A stretch of 64,000 nt of DNA, from the NCBI RefSeq assembly GCF_012070565.1, contig NZ_JAAQRO010000040.1, positions 1-64,000 on the forward strand, written 5' to 3'. This document shows, piece after piece, positions 63,982 to 64,000 of this stretch. Within the stretch, counting starts at the first letter, position 1; the number at the start of each line of letters is the position of its first letter. Source of the DNA: Anaerosporobacter faecicola (GTDB lineage Bacteria; Bacillota; Clostridia; Lachnospirales; Lachnospiraceae). The position numbers and the translations under genes are program-made. The notes below the pieces were generated by a model. It saw nothing but the letters and a program-made list of their open reading frames with translations. It searched no databases and was not told the origin of the DNA.

Positions 63982-64000
63982 AGGGCAAATTTAGGGGAAT

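Overview
The window looks like a chromosomal segment of a low-GC Gram-positive anaerobe of the Clostridia, most likely a Lachnospiraceae member. This is inferred from AT-rich codon use, strong AGGAGG-type ribosome binding sites, T-box leaders, the infC-rpmI-rplT order, LplB/LplC-type sugar ABC transporters and large Ig-like surface proteins. No tRNA or rRNA gene and no CRISPR array was seen. The left edge cuts an IS3-family insertion sequence, of which only the last 40 codons of the transposase and the right end remain.

Region 1 (about 0.2-12.3 kb) is an alpha-glucan/oligosaccharide uptake locus: a divergent LacI regulator, a lipoprotein binding protein, two permeases, a GH31 glucosidase, a GH13 neopullulanase-type amylase and a chemoreceptor in one orientation. 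Near-identical palindromes centred on ACGTTAAAC lie in front of both the regulator and the transporter operon and are the likely LacI operators. Region 2 (12.4-16.2 kb) holds fabV with a FabT-like box, a lipid-type GT4 glycosyltransferase, and an unusual fusion of a C_GCAxxG_C_C domain to a GNAT acetyltransferase.

Region 3 (16.2-30.6 kb) is translation housekeeping: T-box/thrS, prfC, infC (AUU start, attenuated leader)-rpmI-rplT, and T-box/pheS-pheT, interrupted by a second chemoreceptor, a YihY-type membrane protein and a zinc-ribbon membrane protein. Region 4 (30.8-43.4 kb) has two secreted Ig-like proteins, a VanZ protein, and a two-component system followed by a membrane-anchored lipoprotein and an ABC exporter. 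Region 5 (43.6-48.2 kb) has a degenerate HNH/AP2 protein, a 147-bp structured tandem repeat, a SleB-type hydrolase and thrC.

Region 6 (48.3-64 kb) is the most striking. Two paralogous, S-layer-like proteins face each other as 2.4-kb inverted copies around two paralogous Wzy/ligase-type membrane proteins, each with an extra soluble domain inserted before its catalytic-type histidine. A tyrosine recombinase flanked by candidate arm-type TGACACCA sites follows, then a glycan gene set (VanZ, phosphoglycosyl transferase, polymerase-like protein, epimerase). The suggested reading is a surface-protein glycosylation locus, possibly able to invert or exchange its acceptor genes. This is inference from gene layout, not a demonstrated system.
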